A DNA stretch of 64,000 nucleotides from Chloroflexota bacterium (GTDB lineage Bacteria > Chloroflexota > Dehalococcoidia > Lucifugimonadales > SAR202-VII-2): positions 434,001 through 498,000 of the forward strand of contig QEVV01000001.1 in NCBI GenBank assembly GCA_003228115.1, read 5' to 3'. The translations under genes were made by a program, and so were the position numbers. Below the pieces are notes generated by a model that worked only from the letters and a program-made list of their open reading frames with translations, did not search any database and was not told the origin of the DNA. Below, piece after piece: positions 15,494 through 24,517 of the stretch; positions within the stretch are counted from its first letter, which is position 1, and each line of letters starts with the position of its first letter.

Positions 15494-18073
15494 TTGACCA
15501 GCCCCCTAAGACGCCAATACCTTCAAATCAAGCGTCAGTACCCGGACACCATCCTCTTCTTTCGCCTCGGCGACTTCTACGAGACATTCGACGAGGACGC
15601 CCAAATCACATCCCGTGCTCTGGACATTGCCCTAACGGGACGGGAGATGGGCAAAGGACAACGCGTCCCCATGGCTGGCATCCCCCATCACGCCTTGGAG
15701 ACGTACCTCAAACGCCTGCTCAGCGCAGGCCACAAAGTCGCCCTGTGCGAGCAAGTGCAGGACGCAGCGGACGCCAAGGGGCTGGTAGACCGGGAAGTCG
15801 TGCGGGTAGTGACGCCCGGAACCATAATCGAACCCTCCATGCTAGAGCAGCGGGCTAACAACTACTTGGCGGCTGTGGTCGTCGAAGGGATTCAGGCTGG
15901 GTTGGCCTACGCCGACATCACCACCGGGGAGTTCGCCACTACAACGCTGCTTACGGATGACCTGGCCCTTGAGATGGATCGTCTGTCCCCCTCGGAAATC
16001 GTCGTACCGGAGGGATCAGCAACACCCCTCGGAGAGATCGGGGCTCCGGTCACGCCCATGAATCCTCTGGACTTCGATGCAGAAGACGCTCCACAAGCGG
16101 TACTCGACCACTTTGGCGCTACCAGCCTGGAGCCCTACGGTTGCCAGGACCAGCCACTGGCCGCTCGGGCGGCCGGGGCAATTGTCGCTTACCTGAAAGA
16201 GACGCAAAAGACATCACTGCCGTTACTCACGTCGCTTCGCACCTATTCGACGACTCGGTTCATGACCCTGGATGCCCAGACTCGCCGCAACCTGGAGTTG
16301 TTCCAGGCCGGGCGATGGGGCGGCTCCGACCACACGCTCCTTTCCGTCCTTGACGCCACCCGCACCCCAATGGGGGCAAGGCTGGTCAGGCGGTGGCTGG
16401 GCCAACCCCTTTTGGACCTTGAAGCCCTAAACGAGCGCCTGGAAGGAGTAGCGTTCTTCCATGCTCAAGGAATCCTTCGGCAGCAGGCCCTCGATACGCT
16501 CTCCTCGGTATCCGATCTGGAGCGTCTGGTAAACCGCATCACCGGCGGCAACGCCAACCCGCGGGAAGTAGCCTCCCTTCGGCGGGGCCTGGAAGCGGTA
16601 CCTAAATTGTTGGAGCTACTTGGCAGCGTGGCAAACCAGGATGCGCTAGGGGCGCAGATCAGCGATCTCAATCCTTGTGAGGATGTTGCCCAACTCATCG
16701 CCTCGTCTCTAACCGACGAGCCTACTGCCCCATTGGGCGAAGGCAGGGTCATTCGCGAGGGCTTCTCCGAAGAGTTGGATGAGTTCCGCTACCTAACCCG
16801 CAACGCCCGTGAGTACATCGCCGGGCTGGAACGCAAGGAGCGGGAACGCACCGGCATCAAGAACCTGCGAGTCGGCTATAACCGGGTCTTCGGGTACTAC
16901 ATCGAGGTGAGCAACTCAAACCAACACCTGGTGCCGGACGACTTCATTCGTCGCCAAACCTTGGTCAACGGCGAGCGGTTCATCACTCCTGAGTTGAAGG
17001 AAGCCGAGTCCCGCATCCTCAACGCCCAGGAGCGGCTCTCGGAGTTGGAGACGTCACTGTTCCGCCAGATGTGTCGTGAGGTGGCGGAGTCAGCACCCAA
17101 GATTCAGCAGACCGCCGTGGCCCTGGCCAACCTGGACGTTCTTGCAGGCCTAGCCCAGGTGGCGGCGGATCATGGCTTTGTTCGCCCCGTCCTCAGCGAG
17201 GGCACGGGTATCACCATCAGGGACGGTTGGCACCCCGTAGTCGACCAGGTGCTTCCACCGGGAAGTTTCGTCCCCAATGACACCGTGCTCTCCAATGACG
17301 ACGCTCAGGTCATGATCATCACCGGCCCCAACATGGCCGGAAAGTCCACATACATCCGCCAGGTAGCCCTCATCGTACTCATGGCTCAGATCGGCAGCTT
17401 CGTCCCGGCTAGGGAGGCGGCCATCGGCCGGGTGGACCGCATCTTCACGAGAGTCGGCCTGCAGGATGATCTCACGACCGGCCAATCGACCTTCATGGTG
17501 GAAATGGTCGAGACAGCCACCATCCTGCACCATGCAACGCCCAGGTCCCTGATAATCCTGGATGAAATCGGCCGGGGCACCAGCACATACGATGGCTTGT
17601 CCATCGCACAGGCGGTGGCTGAATTCATCCACAACAATCCACGTCTGGGCTGCAAGACCCTCTTCGCCACGCACTACCATGAGTTGACGGAGCTGGCCAA
17701 GACGCTGCCCCGGATCCGCAATTACAACGTGGCGGTCACCGAGGAGGACGGGAACGTCGTATTTTTACATCGGATCGTGCCCGGTGGCGCAGATCGCTCC
17801 TATGGGGTTCATGTGGCCCAGCTTGCCGGCCTGCCGCAAGCGGCGGTACAGCGGGCGTGGGAAGTACTATCGCACTTGGAAGGCAAAGCCGCCGAGCGCA
17901 ATGGCCGCGTTGCCAGGCGGGGCCAACCCTCAGTCCAGTCCCTGCTTTTCGGCACCACGCCGCCGGTCGTTGAAGCGTTGCTGTCCCTGGACGTGGCATC
18001 CATGACCCCGCTGGAGGCCATCAACAAGCTCTACGAGCTTCAGGGGAAGGCCAAGGACGCTCAGTCCGGGTAG
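15494..18073 (+). CDS. mutS: DNA mismatch repair protein MutS
   Basis: 859 residues, normal for MutS1. It has the N-terminal mismatch-binding motif GDFYETF near residue 27, the connector, lever and clamp domains, and the ATPase with Walker A GPNMAGKST, Walker B LIILDEIGRGTSTYDG and the ATHYHEL switch. It recognises base-base mismatches and small loops and recruits MutL, which is not in this window. The start is a TTG at 15494: it gives the usual family N-terminus (TSPLRRQYLQIK), is preceded by GAGG at 5 bases, and lies 34 bases after a TACAAT -10-like box (15455-15460). Confidence 0.97.
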   Translation: MTSPLRRQYLQIKRQYPDTILFFRLGDFYETFDEDAQITSRALDIALTGREMGKGQRVPMAGIPHHALETYLKRLLSAGHKVALCEQVQDAADAKGLVDREVVRVVTPGTIIEPSMLEQRANNYLAAVVVEGIQAGLAYADITTGEFATTTLLTDDLALEMDRLSPSEIVVPEGSATPLGEIGAPVTPMNPLDFDAEDAPQAVLDHFGATSLEPYGCQDQPLAARAAGAIVAYLKETQKTSLPLLTSLRTYSTTRFMTLDAQTRRNLELFQAGRWGGSDHTLLSVLDATRTPMGARLVRRWLGQPLLDLEALNERLEGVAFFHAQGILRQQALDTLSSVSDLERLVNRITGGNANPREVASLRRGLEAVPKLLELLGSVANQDALGAQISDLNPCEDVAQLIASSLTDEPTAPLGEGRVIREGFSEELDEFRYLTRNAREYIAGLERKERERTGIKNLRVGYNRVFGYYIEVSNSNQHLVPDDFIRRQTLVNGERFITPELKEAESRILNAQERLSELETSLFRQMCREVAESAPKIQQTAVALANLDVLAGLAQVAADHGFVRPVLSEGTGITIRDGWHPVVDQVLPPGSFVPNDTVLSNDDAQVMIITGPNMAGKSTYIRQVALIVLMAQIGSFVPAREAAIGRVDRIFTRVGLQDDLTTGQSTFMVEMVETATILHHATPRSLIILDEIGRGTSTYDGLSIAQAVAEFIHNNPRLGCKTLFATHYHELTELAKTLPRIRNYNVAVTEEDGNVVFLHRIVPGGADRSYGVHVAQLAGLPQAAVQRAWEVLSHLEGKAAERNGRVARRGQPSVQSLLFGTTPPVVEALLSLDVASMTPLEAINKLYELQGKAKDAQSG

Positions 18074-18156
18074 CGCAGACCTGACTGTCACGCTTGACCC
18101 CGCTGCCCCACCCCCCTAGCCTATTATCGAGAGAATTTCCTGACTGGAGGCTGAAC

Positions 18157-19014
18157 GTGACACAGGGTCCCATTGGCGTTGTTGGCGCGGGCACTATGGG
18201 TGCCGGAATCGCTCAGACCATTGCTCAAGCCGGCATACCAGCGCTGATGATCGACCAGTCGCCAGAGTTGGTGGAACGGGCCATCGCGGGCATCCAAAAA
18301 CGCATGGCACAGAGAGTTGAGCAGGGCCGTATGCCGCAGGACGAGATGGATGGCGTCATTGCCAACCTCCGGCCAATCACCAGCTTTGCCGATTTCGCCA
18401 ACTGTCCTGCTGTCATTGAGGCCGTGTTCGAGGACCCCTCCGTGAAGGAGGGCGTGCTGCCGGAGATTGAGGCGGCCTGCTCGGAAAACGCCCTGATCGC
18501 CAGCAACACGTCGACCATTCCAATAACACGCCTAGCGGCTAAACTGAAGCGGCCCGATCGCTTCATCGGCATCCATTTCTTCAACCCTGCCCCGGTCATG
18601 AAGCTTGTTGAAATCATCCGGGGCTACCTCACGACTGATGAGACCATCACCACCGCCACCGGCCTTGCCGAAGCCTTGGGCAAAACGCCCGTGGTCGTTA
18701 AGGACTTGCCCGGCTTCGTTGCCAACCGTCTCCTCGTGCCGATGCTGAACGAGGCGGTATTCCTCCTTGCCGAGGGCGCTGCCACCAAAGAAGACATCGA
18801 CACAACCATGCGGCTGGGCACAAACCACCCTATGGGCCCTCTCCAGCTGGCCGACCTCATTGGCCTAGACGTGCTGCTTAACGTCATGGAGGTCCTGCAC
18901 CAGGAATTCGGCGACTCCAAGTACCGGCCTGCGCCTCTGCTGAAACAGCTTGTTCGGGCAGGACACTTCGGCCGCAAGACGGGCCAGGGCTTCTACGACT
19001 ACCGAGTCTCCTGA
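18157..19014 (+). CDS. 3-hydroxyacyl-CoA (3-hydroxybutyryl-CoA) dehydrogenase
   Basis: About 285 residues, the full length of the single-function enzyme. It has the NAD-binding Rossmann motif [14 protein letters not shown], the [11 protein letters not shown] segment with catalytic Ser, [15 protein letters not shown] with the catalytic His, then the C-terminal helical domain ([17 protein letters not shown]) and the [11 protein letters not shown] ending. It oxidises (S)-3-hydroxyacyl-CoA to 3-oxoacyl-CoA in beta-oxidation or butyrate-type metabolism. Start GTG 18157 follows GGAGG at 6 bases; no other beta-oxidation gene adjoins it. Confidence 0.95.
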   Translation: MTQGPIGVVGAGTMGAGIAQTIAQAGIPALMIDQSPELVERAIAGIQKRMAQRVEQGRMPQDEMDGVIANLRPITSFADFANCPAVIEAVFEDPSVKEGVLPEIEAACSENALIASNTSTIPITRLAAKLKRPDRFIGIHFFNPAPVMKLVEIIRGYLTTDETITTATGLAEALGKTPVVVKDLPGFVANRLLVPMLNEAVFLLAEGAATKEDIDTTMRLGTNHPMGPLQLADLIGLDVLLNVMEVLHQEFGDSKYRPAPLLKQLVRAGHFGRKTGQGFYDYRVS

Positions 19015-19103
19015 GCCTGATCCGTCGTCTCAGCCCCGAGCGACGCTCCGCTCCGGACGGCACCCGCTATAATAGCCATGATCTCACGCCTAGAGAGGGT
19101 GCT

Positions 19104-19970
19104 ATGGCCTTCGCTCCAATCGACGGAATCAACCTCTACTACGAGGACACCGGCCAGGGCTTTCCTCTGGTTTGGAGCCATGAGTTCGCCGGTAGCCATG
19201 AGAGTTGGGAGAACCAGGTCCGGTACTTCTCCCGCCGCTACCGGGTCATAACCTACAACGCCCGCGGTTACCCGCCTTCAGATGTCCCTTCGGACTCGGA
19301 GGCGTACACCCAGAAACAGTCAGTCGAAGACCTACACGGCCTGCTTGTTCACCTCGGCATCGACCAGGCCTATATAGGCGGTCTCTCCATGGGCGGGGGC
19401 GTGACGCTCAGCTTCGGACTGACTTACCCCGAGATGACAAAGGCCCTCATCGTTGCCGGTGCGGGCACCGGCTCCACCGACCCAGCTCAGTTCCGCACCC
19501 AGTCCGATGAATTCGCAGCGGCACTGGAGGCAGGCGGCATGGAGGGCCTTTCGGACTACGTCAAAGGCCCAACCCGGGTTCAGATCTTGCGCAAGAACCC
19601 GAGAGCCTGGGAAGAGTTTGCCCGGCTGTTCGCCTCCCATTCAGCCATCGGTTCAGCGCACACACTTCGAGGCGTCCAGGGCAAGCGGCAGACCATCTAT
19701 GAGTTGGAAGACCAACTTCGCAAGCTGGCAGTTCCCACCCTCATACTCGCTGGCGACGAAGACGACCCATGCATCGAGCCTGGCGTCTTCATGAAACGCT
19801 GCATCTCCCGGTCGGGCCTTGTGTTCTTTCCCCAGTCTGGCCATACGATAAACCTGGAAGAGCCGGAATTGTTCAACAAAGTGGTGGACGACTTCCTCAT
19901 CGCTGTTGAGGCGGGGCGCTGGGCCGAGCGCCAGGAAGGAAGCGGCGTCGGCTTCCTGGCGCGGCGTTAG
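19104..19970 (+). CDS. alpha/beta-fold hydrolase (3-oxoadipate enol-lactonase-like)
   Basis: 288 residues. N-terminal strand INLYYEDTGQGFPLVWSHEF, nucleophile elbow GGLSMGGG (Ser about 97), Asp in LAGDEDDP and His in SGHTINLEEP give a complete triad. Similar proteins include PcaD-like lactonases and haloalkane or epoxide hydrolases, but substrate is not readable. TATAAT at 19068-19073 gives a probable -10 box, and GAGAGGG precedes the ATG. The next gene, an MFS carrier, starts one base after the stop and is probably co-transcribed. Confidence 0.88.
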   Translation: MAFAPIDGINLYYEDTGQGFPLVWSHEFAGSHESWENQVRYFSRRYRVITYNARGYPPSDVPSDSEAYTQKQSVEDLHGLLVHLGIDQAYIGGLSMGGGVTLSFGLTYPEMTKALIVAGAGTGSTDPAQFRTQSDEFAAALEAGGMEGLSDYVKGPTRVQILRKNPRAWEEFARLFASHSAIGSAHTLRGVQGKRQTIYELEDQLRKLAVPTLILAGDEDDPCIEPGVFMKRCISRSGLVFFPQSGHTINLEEPELFNKVVDDFLIAVEAGRWAERQEGSGVGFLARR

Positions 19971-19971
19971 G

Positions 19972-21288
19972 ATGGAGCAGTCTCCCCCTCCGGAGCCGCG
20001 CTCCAAATTGGTCTCCAAGGTGCCTTTCTTCTACGGCTGGGTGATAGTCGGGGCAGTCGGCGTTGGGTTCATCATGTCAGGGCCCACTCAGACCTTTACG
20101 TTCTCCGTCTTTGTCGACCCCATGCTGAACGAGCTCGGCTGGTCCAAAACCCTTCTCTCTAGCCTCTACACCTCGGCCTCCCTTCTGGCCGGACTCACGT
20201 TGATTGTCACTGGCCGCCTCCTCGACAAAATCGGCCCAAGGGCGATGCTGACCGGTATCGGCGTTCTGCTTGGGTTCACCTGCCTATGGCTCAGCACAAT
20301 CCACAGTGCAGCAGTGATGTTTGTCGGATTCGCCGTCCTCCGCATGCTGGGCCAAAATTCCCTAACCCTCATTCCCACCATGCTTATAGGAAACTGGTTT
20401 GTGCGGTTTCGCGGCCGGGCGATGGCGCTGGCAGCCCTGGGAATGGCCGGTAGCTTGGCACTGTTTCCCATCATGTCACACCTAGCTATTTCGAGAATGG
20501 GATGGAGGGACACTTGGATAGTCTTGGGGATCGTCGTCTGGGTGGTGCTCGTCCCGGTCTCCAGCCTCCTGCTCAGAAACAGCCCTGAGGACGTTGGCCT
20601 GAGGCCAGACGGCGCTCGTGCCCCGCGGCAAGAAGGCGGCACTCCCCAACCAACAACCCATCACTCTCAGGAGGTCGTTTGGACTGTGCCCGAGGCGATA
20701 CGGACCAAGGCATTTTGGCTAGTGACCCTGGTCAGTGCCTTCTACACCTTCGTTCAGACTGCCTTGTCGTTCCACTCGGTCTCAATCTTCATTAGCAAAG
20801 GGATACCGGCAGGACAAGCGGCGACCCTCTTTTCGATCATGGCCCCATCGTTCCTCATAGGCACCGTTATCGCCGGCACGATGAACGACAAGCTTCCCAA
20901 TCGCTACACAATGATCGTGGGTCAATTGCTGGTGACCGCCGCCGTCGCATGGACATTCGTTGCCACGGAACTCTGGCACGTTTTAGCCTATGGCCTCTTG
21001 CTCGGCATGGGAGGGGGCTTCCTCAGCAATGTCATTGCTGTCATCTGGTCCAACTACTTCGGACGGCAGAACCTCGGCAGCATTCGGGGCTTCTCGACAA
21101 CATTCACCGTCATGGCCGCAGCTCTGGGCCCGTTGCCCGTCGGCCTACTGGCCGATATCACCGGAGCGTATACGACTCCGCTGGTATTCCTGTTGGTCAT
21201 GCCAGTGGTTGGCGCAACAATCGCACTTGTTACCTTCCCTCCCAAGAAAGCTCAGCATCTCGAAGCAACTGGCGGCCTACCGGCGTGA
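19972..21288 (+). CDS. MFS transporter, oxalate/formate antiporter or MCT-like
   Basis: About 438 residues, twelve TM segments starting with FFYGWVIVGAVGVGFIMSG, the start typical of the OFA/monocarboxylate subgroup. The loop GRLLDKIGPRAML fits the MFS motif between TM2 and TM3; a long hydrophilic central loop (about 200-245) separates the two six-helix halves. Start ATG 19972 directly follows the hydrolase stop. A paralogue of the same subgroup lies at 25921-27225. Likely a proton-coupled carrier for small carboxylates; substrate inferred from subgroup only. Confidence 0.85.
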   Translation: MEQSPPPEPRSKLVSKVPFFYGWVIVGAVGVGFIMSGPTQTFTFSVFVDPMLNELGWSKTLLSSLYTSASLLAGLTLIVTGRLLDKIGPRAMLTGIGVLLGFTCLWLSTIHSAAVMFVGFAVLRMLGQNSLTLIPTMLIGNWFVRFRGRAMALAALGMAGSLALFPIMSHLAISRMGWRDTWIVLGIVVWVVLVPVSSLLLRNSPEDVGLRPDGARAPRQEGGTPQPTTHHSQEVVWTVPEAIRTKAFWLVTLVSAFYTFVQTALSFHSVSIFISKGIPAGQAATLFSIMAPSFLIGTVIAGTMNDKLPNRYTMIVGQLLVTAAVAWTFVATELWHVLAYGLLLGMGGGFLSNVIAVIWSNYFGRQNLGSIRGFSTTFTVMAAALGPLPVGLLADITGAYTTPLVFLLVMPVVGATIALVTFPPKKAQHLEATGGLPA

Positions 21289-21335
21289 GCTTTACAATCT
21301 GCCCTGGCCGATGAAGCAGTTCACCAAGGATGCCG

Positions 21336-22196
21336 ATGACATCAAACGGAACTATGGAAGGAAAGGTCTGTCTGGTCACGGGCGCCAACAAGGGTCTCGG
21401 TAAGGAAGTGACCTTAGCCCTCGCCGGTATGGGCGCCACTGTGGTGATGGTGTGCCGCGACCATGGGCGGGGCCGAGCGGCGCTAGAGGAGATCAAGGCC
21501 ACGACCGACAGCGAGTCACTGAATCTCTTGGTTGCGGACATGCTGTCCCAGCAGGACATCCGGCGCATGGCAGCCGAGTTTAGGTTCAAGTACACGCGTC
21601 TCGATGTTCTGGTGAACAATGCCGGAACCCGGTTCGGTAACTGGGAACTCACGCCTGACGGACACGAATCCACCTTTGCGCTCAACCATCTATCGTCCTT
21701 TCTTTTGACTAGCCTCCTCTTGGACTTGCTCAAGACCAGTGCCCCGTCCCGGATTATCACGACGGGGTCAAGCACCTACCGCAGGGCAGCAATCAACTTC
21801 GATGACATCATGCCCAACCAACAAAACTACGATGAGGCCACGGCCTACGACCAGTCAAAACTGGCGCAGGTGCTCTTTACCTTCGAGTTGGCGCGCCGCC
21901 TGCAAGGGACCGGAGTCACCGTCAACTGCGCCGATCCCGGAGCGGTGGACACCGATATTGGGGTAGCGGGTGGGCCAGCATTTCGAGAGCGATGGCGTCA
22001 GCGAACGCCCATCCTAGTAACACCGCAGGAGGGCGCTCGCACGGCGATACACGCTGCCTCCGCCCCTGAAATGGCAACTGTCACAGGCGCGTACCTGGAG
22101 AACATGGCCGTGACTGAGGCCGCGCCCCAATCGCTCGACGAAGAGGTGGCGACACGGCTCTGGAATCTCAGCGAAGAACTGACGGAGGAGAGGTAA
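21336..22196 (+). CDS. short-chain dehydrogenase/reductase (retinol dehydrogenase-like)
   Basis: About 286 residues. NAD(P) motif TGANKGLG, NNAG after the fourth strand, TTGSSTY with the catalytic Ser and YDQSK with the catalytic Tyr/Lys. The long C-terminal half (ADPGAVDTDIG, then EGARTAIHAASAPEM) matches the retinol dehydrogenase/WWOX-like SDR branch. It probably reduces or oxidises a lipophilic alcohol or aldehyde. ATG 21336 is chosen over 21330 because AAGGA then sits 5 bases upstream. Lies downstream of the MFS gene on the same strand. Confidence 0.9.
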   Translation: MTSNGTMEGKVCLVTGANKGLGKEVTLALAGMGATVVMVCRDHGRGRAALEEIKATTDSESLNLLVADMLSQQDIRRMAAEFRFKYTRLDVLVNNAGTRFGNWELTPDGHESTFALNHLSSFLLTSLLLDLLKTSAPSRIITTGSSTYRRAAINFDDIMPNQQNYDEATAYDQSKLAQVLFTFELARRLQGTGVTVNCADPGAVDTDIGVAGGPAFRERWRQRTPILVTPQEGARTAIHAASAPEMATVTGAYLENMAVTEAAPQSLDEEVATRLWNLSEELTEER

Positions 22197-22212
22197 ATCA
22201 AGCGTTTGTTCC

Positions 22213-22321
22213 TCGACAGCGCTCCCTCGCGCCAAGGCACGTCTGAGGCTCCGCTGTCGACAGCGGGCCCGGGGTGCAGGGGCGAAGCGCCCGGCGGGGG
22301 TTACAGGGGGTGCCCCCCTGT
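22213..22321. repeat. GC-rich intergenic repeat with two inverted repeats
   Basis: The stretch between the SDR and Gfo/Idh genes holds TCGACAGCG (22213-22221) matched by CGCTGTCGA (22252-22260), then GTGCAGGGGCGAAGCGCCC, and a hairpin ACAGGGGG TGC CCCCCTGT (22303-22321). No reading frame of note. It resembles dispersed intergenic repeats rather than a regulatory RNA; a structured leader for the next gene is not excluded. Confidence 0.5.
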
Positions 22322-22417
22322 CCCAACAACGTTCGAGGGCGGGCTGGGCGGGACTGCAGCGTCCGCTGCGCAGACCATTAGTAGATCACAGAGGAAAGGA
22401 AAGAAAGGAGAAACGCG

Positions 22418-23680
22418 ATGACCAGCACAGCACCCATTCGTGCGCTCAAAATAGGCATCATTGGCATAGGCGTCGGTGGGTCAGAAATGCTGCCCATTAT
22501 GGCCGCCGCTGCAGAATTTGACCTCGTCGCTGGGGCCGATATCGTGCCCCAGGTCAGAGAAGCATTCACGGCCGCCTACCATGCCAAGGCCTACGCCACC
22601 GCTGAGGAGTTGTGTAAAGACCCGGAAGTGGAAGCCGTTTGGATATCCTCCCCCAACCGCTTCCACTGGGAACACACGGTCCTAGCTGCCCAGCACGGCA
22701 AGCACATCATCGTGGAAAAACCGATGGCCATAAGCCTCAAAGAGGGCGAGGCAATGATCGAGGCGGCCGCCAAGTACGGCGTGAAGCTGATCCCCGGTCA
22801 CACTCCAGGCTTCACGCCTGCCGTGAGGGCCATGCGCCACATTGCACATTCCGGCGAGCTTGGTCCCCTGCAAGCCATCAATATCACCGCCTACTCCGAC
22901 TGGATGCTCCGGGCCCGCACCAAGGAAGAGACCGACTTCAGCCAGGGAGGAGGCATTCCTTACCGCCAGGGGCCACACCAAGTAGACGCAGCGCGGGTCA
23001 TAGGCGGGGGCCTGGTGCGAAGCGTTCGAGGCTCAGTGGGCCAGTGGCTGCCGGGACGGACGATGCCCGGGTTCTATTCCGCCTACCTGGAGTTCGAAAA
23101 CGGCGTGCCGGCCATCCTTACCCACAACGGGTACGGCTACTTCCTAACCACCGAATTCATGCCCTACGGCGCCAATCAGCAGATGCTCACAACGGAGGCC
23201 AAACGGGAGGTGCGACAGCGGCTGGGCGACGGCACCTGGGACGACGAAGCCGCCAAGAATCGTATCAGGATGGGCGGCGACCAAGCCTACTATGCATCGC
23301 CCGAGTTCAAGAAGAAGGACCGATGGATGCCCTCAGATTTCGGCGTGGCCATCATCACCTGCGAACGGGGCGACATCCGGCAATCGCCAAACGGCCTTTA
23401 TGTCTACGGAGACGATGGCCTGCGGGAGCAGACGCTGACCTACGGCCGCCTCATGGGCCCGATAGAGCCAAGGGTGGAACTGCTTGAGCTGTACGAGGCG
23501 GTAGTAGAGGGGAAGCCGGTGTATCACACGGGCGAGTGGGGCATGGCGACGCTGGAGGTATGCCTAGCCTTGATACAGTCGTCGCAGGAGCGCAGGGAAA
23601 TCAAGCTGTCTCACCAAGTACCAACCCACCCCGACTATGACAACGCCCCCATTCTGGCGAAGGAGTTCGGGGACGCCTAG
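22418..23680 (+). CDS. Gfo/Idh/MocA family oxidoreductase
   Basis: 420 residues. The N-terminal Rossmann domain has GIIGIGVGGSE and the diagnostic EKPMAISLKEGEAMIEAA motif near residue 100. The C-terminal alpha/beta domain carries QGPHQVDAARVIGGG, with a catalytic-type His. Members are NAD(P)-dependent dehydrogenases of sugars, inositols or phthalate dihydrodiol-like compounds. A strong ribosome site (GGAGAAACGCG) precedes the ATG. Stands alone before the toxin-antitoxin pair, so no pathway can be assigned. Confidence 0.92.
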   Translation: MTSTAPIRALKIGIIGIGVGGSEMLPIMAAAAEFDLVAGADIVPQVREAFTAAYHAKAYATAEELCKDPEVEAVWISSPNRFHWEHTVLAAQHGKHIIVEKPMAISLKEGEAMIEAAAKYGVKLIPGHTPGFTPAVRAMRHIAHSGELGPLQAINITAYSDWMLRARTKEETDFSQGGGIPYRQGPHQVDAARVIGGGLVRSVRGSVGQWLPGRTMPGFYSAYLEFENGVPAILTHNGYGYFLTTEFMPYGANQQMLTTEAKREVRQRLGDGTWDDEAAKNRIRMGGDQAYYASPEFKKKDRWMPSDFGVAIITCERGDIRQSPNGLYVYGDDGLREQTLTYGRLMGPIEPRVELLELYEAVVEGKPVYHTGEWGMATLEVCLALIQSSQERREIKLSHQVPTHPDYDNAPILAKEFGDA

Positions 23681-23712
23681 GCTCGCAACTCCGCAAAATA
23701 CGCCGCTCCGCG

Positions 23713-24129
23713 TTATTCAGGAAGCAGCGTCAACACGTCCACGTGACGTGGACGCAGGAGCCCGAAGTGGCGACGGTCCAGGGTAGCCAGCTTCGGCTCG
23801 TTCAGCCGCTCAACGATGGCAAGGACGGCAGCGTCAACGAACCCGATGTCTGCATCTGCGTAGCGGTCACAAATGCCTCGTATTCGCTGGTAGTCCTCAG
23901 GCTGGACGTCCTCAATCGAGTAAGCGCCCATGCTGATGTCCTCAAGTAGCGCCACAAGAACACCTGGATGGAGCCGGACATGAATGAAGTAGTCCACTTC
24001 CACAAGAACTGGCGAAGGTATGATGAGTTGCTCGCTTGTCGTCTCAATGAGTCTGCGAGACGCTAAGTAGTCGTTATCGCTACGATCCAAGGAAGCGTAG
24101 AGTGGACCGGTGTCCAGAATCAGCGCCAT
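23713..24129 (-). CDS. vapC: PIN-domain toxin, VapC family
   Basis: 138 residues with the PIN nuclease acidic set: LILDTGPLYASLD near the N-terminus, LVEVDYF (Glu), and IGFVDAAVLAIVERL with late Asp residues (TLDRRHF). PIN toxins are Mg-dependent RNases that cleave tRNA or rRNA and halt growth until the antitoxin is restored. Its ATG overlaps the end of the antitoxin gene (24120-24129), the standard VapBC arrangement. Confidence 0.92.
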   Translation of the reverse strand: MALILDTGPLYASLDRSDNDYLASRRLIETTSEQLIIPSPVLVEVDYFIHVRLHPGVLVALLEDISMGAYSIEDVQPEDYQRIRGICDRYADADIGFVDAAVLAIVERLNEPKLATLDRRHFGLLRPRHVDVLTLLPE

Positions 24130-24341
24130 GAGCGCGGCTCCGGCCGCTCTTCGGCTATACGGCGGGCCGTGTCCTTGAACCCAGAAGCGCCGATCCCCAA
24201 GCTTCGCGGCCGGGGACGATGGGTCTTAACGCCTTCCTCCAGCATCTGGCGGACTAGATCGGCCATAGACCTGTGCTGCTCTGCAGCCGCGAGGCGAAGT
24301 CGTTCAAGCAAGTCTTCAGGGATGGTCAGCGTGGTGCGCAT
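24120..24341 (-). CDS. vapB: ribbon-helix-helix antitoxin, VapB family
   Basis: 73 residues. The N-terminus MRTTLTIPEDLLERLRLAAAE with SMADLVRQMLEEG is a classic ribbon-helix-helix DNA-binding dimer; the basic, Arg-rich tail (ARRIAEERPEPRSWR) is the part expected to wrap and inhibit the toxin. Its start codon lies inside a 30-bp palindrome that also covers the -10 box, so self-repression is strongly suggested and the mRNA is probably leaderless. Confidence 0.92.
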   Translation of the reverse strand: MRTTLTIPEDLLERLRLAAAEQHRSMADLVRQMLEEGVKTHRPRPRSLGIGASGFKDTARRIAEERPEPRSWR

Positions 24342-24379
24342 GGTGACATCATGATGTCACCATGCGGCTAACGGGTCAA
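24337..24379 (-). promoter_or_regulatory. vapBC promoter and palindromic operator
   Basis: Minus strand TTGACC (24379-24374), 17 bases, CATCAT (24356-24351). Positions 24337-24366 form a perfect 30-bp palindrome with core GGTGACATCATGATGTCACC, covering the -10 box, the predicted transcript start and the vapB start codon (24341-24339). A ribbon-helix-helix dimer pair could bind the two half-sites. Confidence 0.75.
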
Positions 24380-24427
24380 GAGGTTGCTTTACGCCCGGTA
24401 TCAGGGCTAACTTCACTCTTCGCTTCG

Positions 24428-24457
24428 TTGACACCCTCGCCGCTACCGAAGTAGCAT
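24428..24457 (+). promoter_or_regulatory. possible promoter for the Rieske oxygenase
   Basis: TTGACA (24428-24433), 18 bases, TAGCAT (24452-24457); about 60 bases upstream of the start codon. The -35 is perfect, the -10 matches 4 of 6. Confidence 0.45.
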
Positions 24458-24517
24458 GAGGCACCCAGCGAGCTACCATTGATCGGCGTTATCCAGCGAC
24501 TCGTCGGAGGATTCTAG

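Noticed and set aside
18094..18127. TTGACC ... TATTAT as promoter of the hydroxyacyl-CoA dehydrogenase
   Set aside because: The spacer is 22 bases, too long for a sigma70 promoter.
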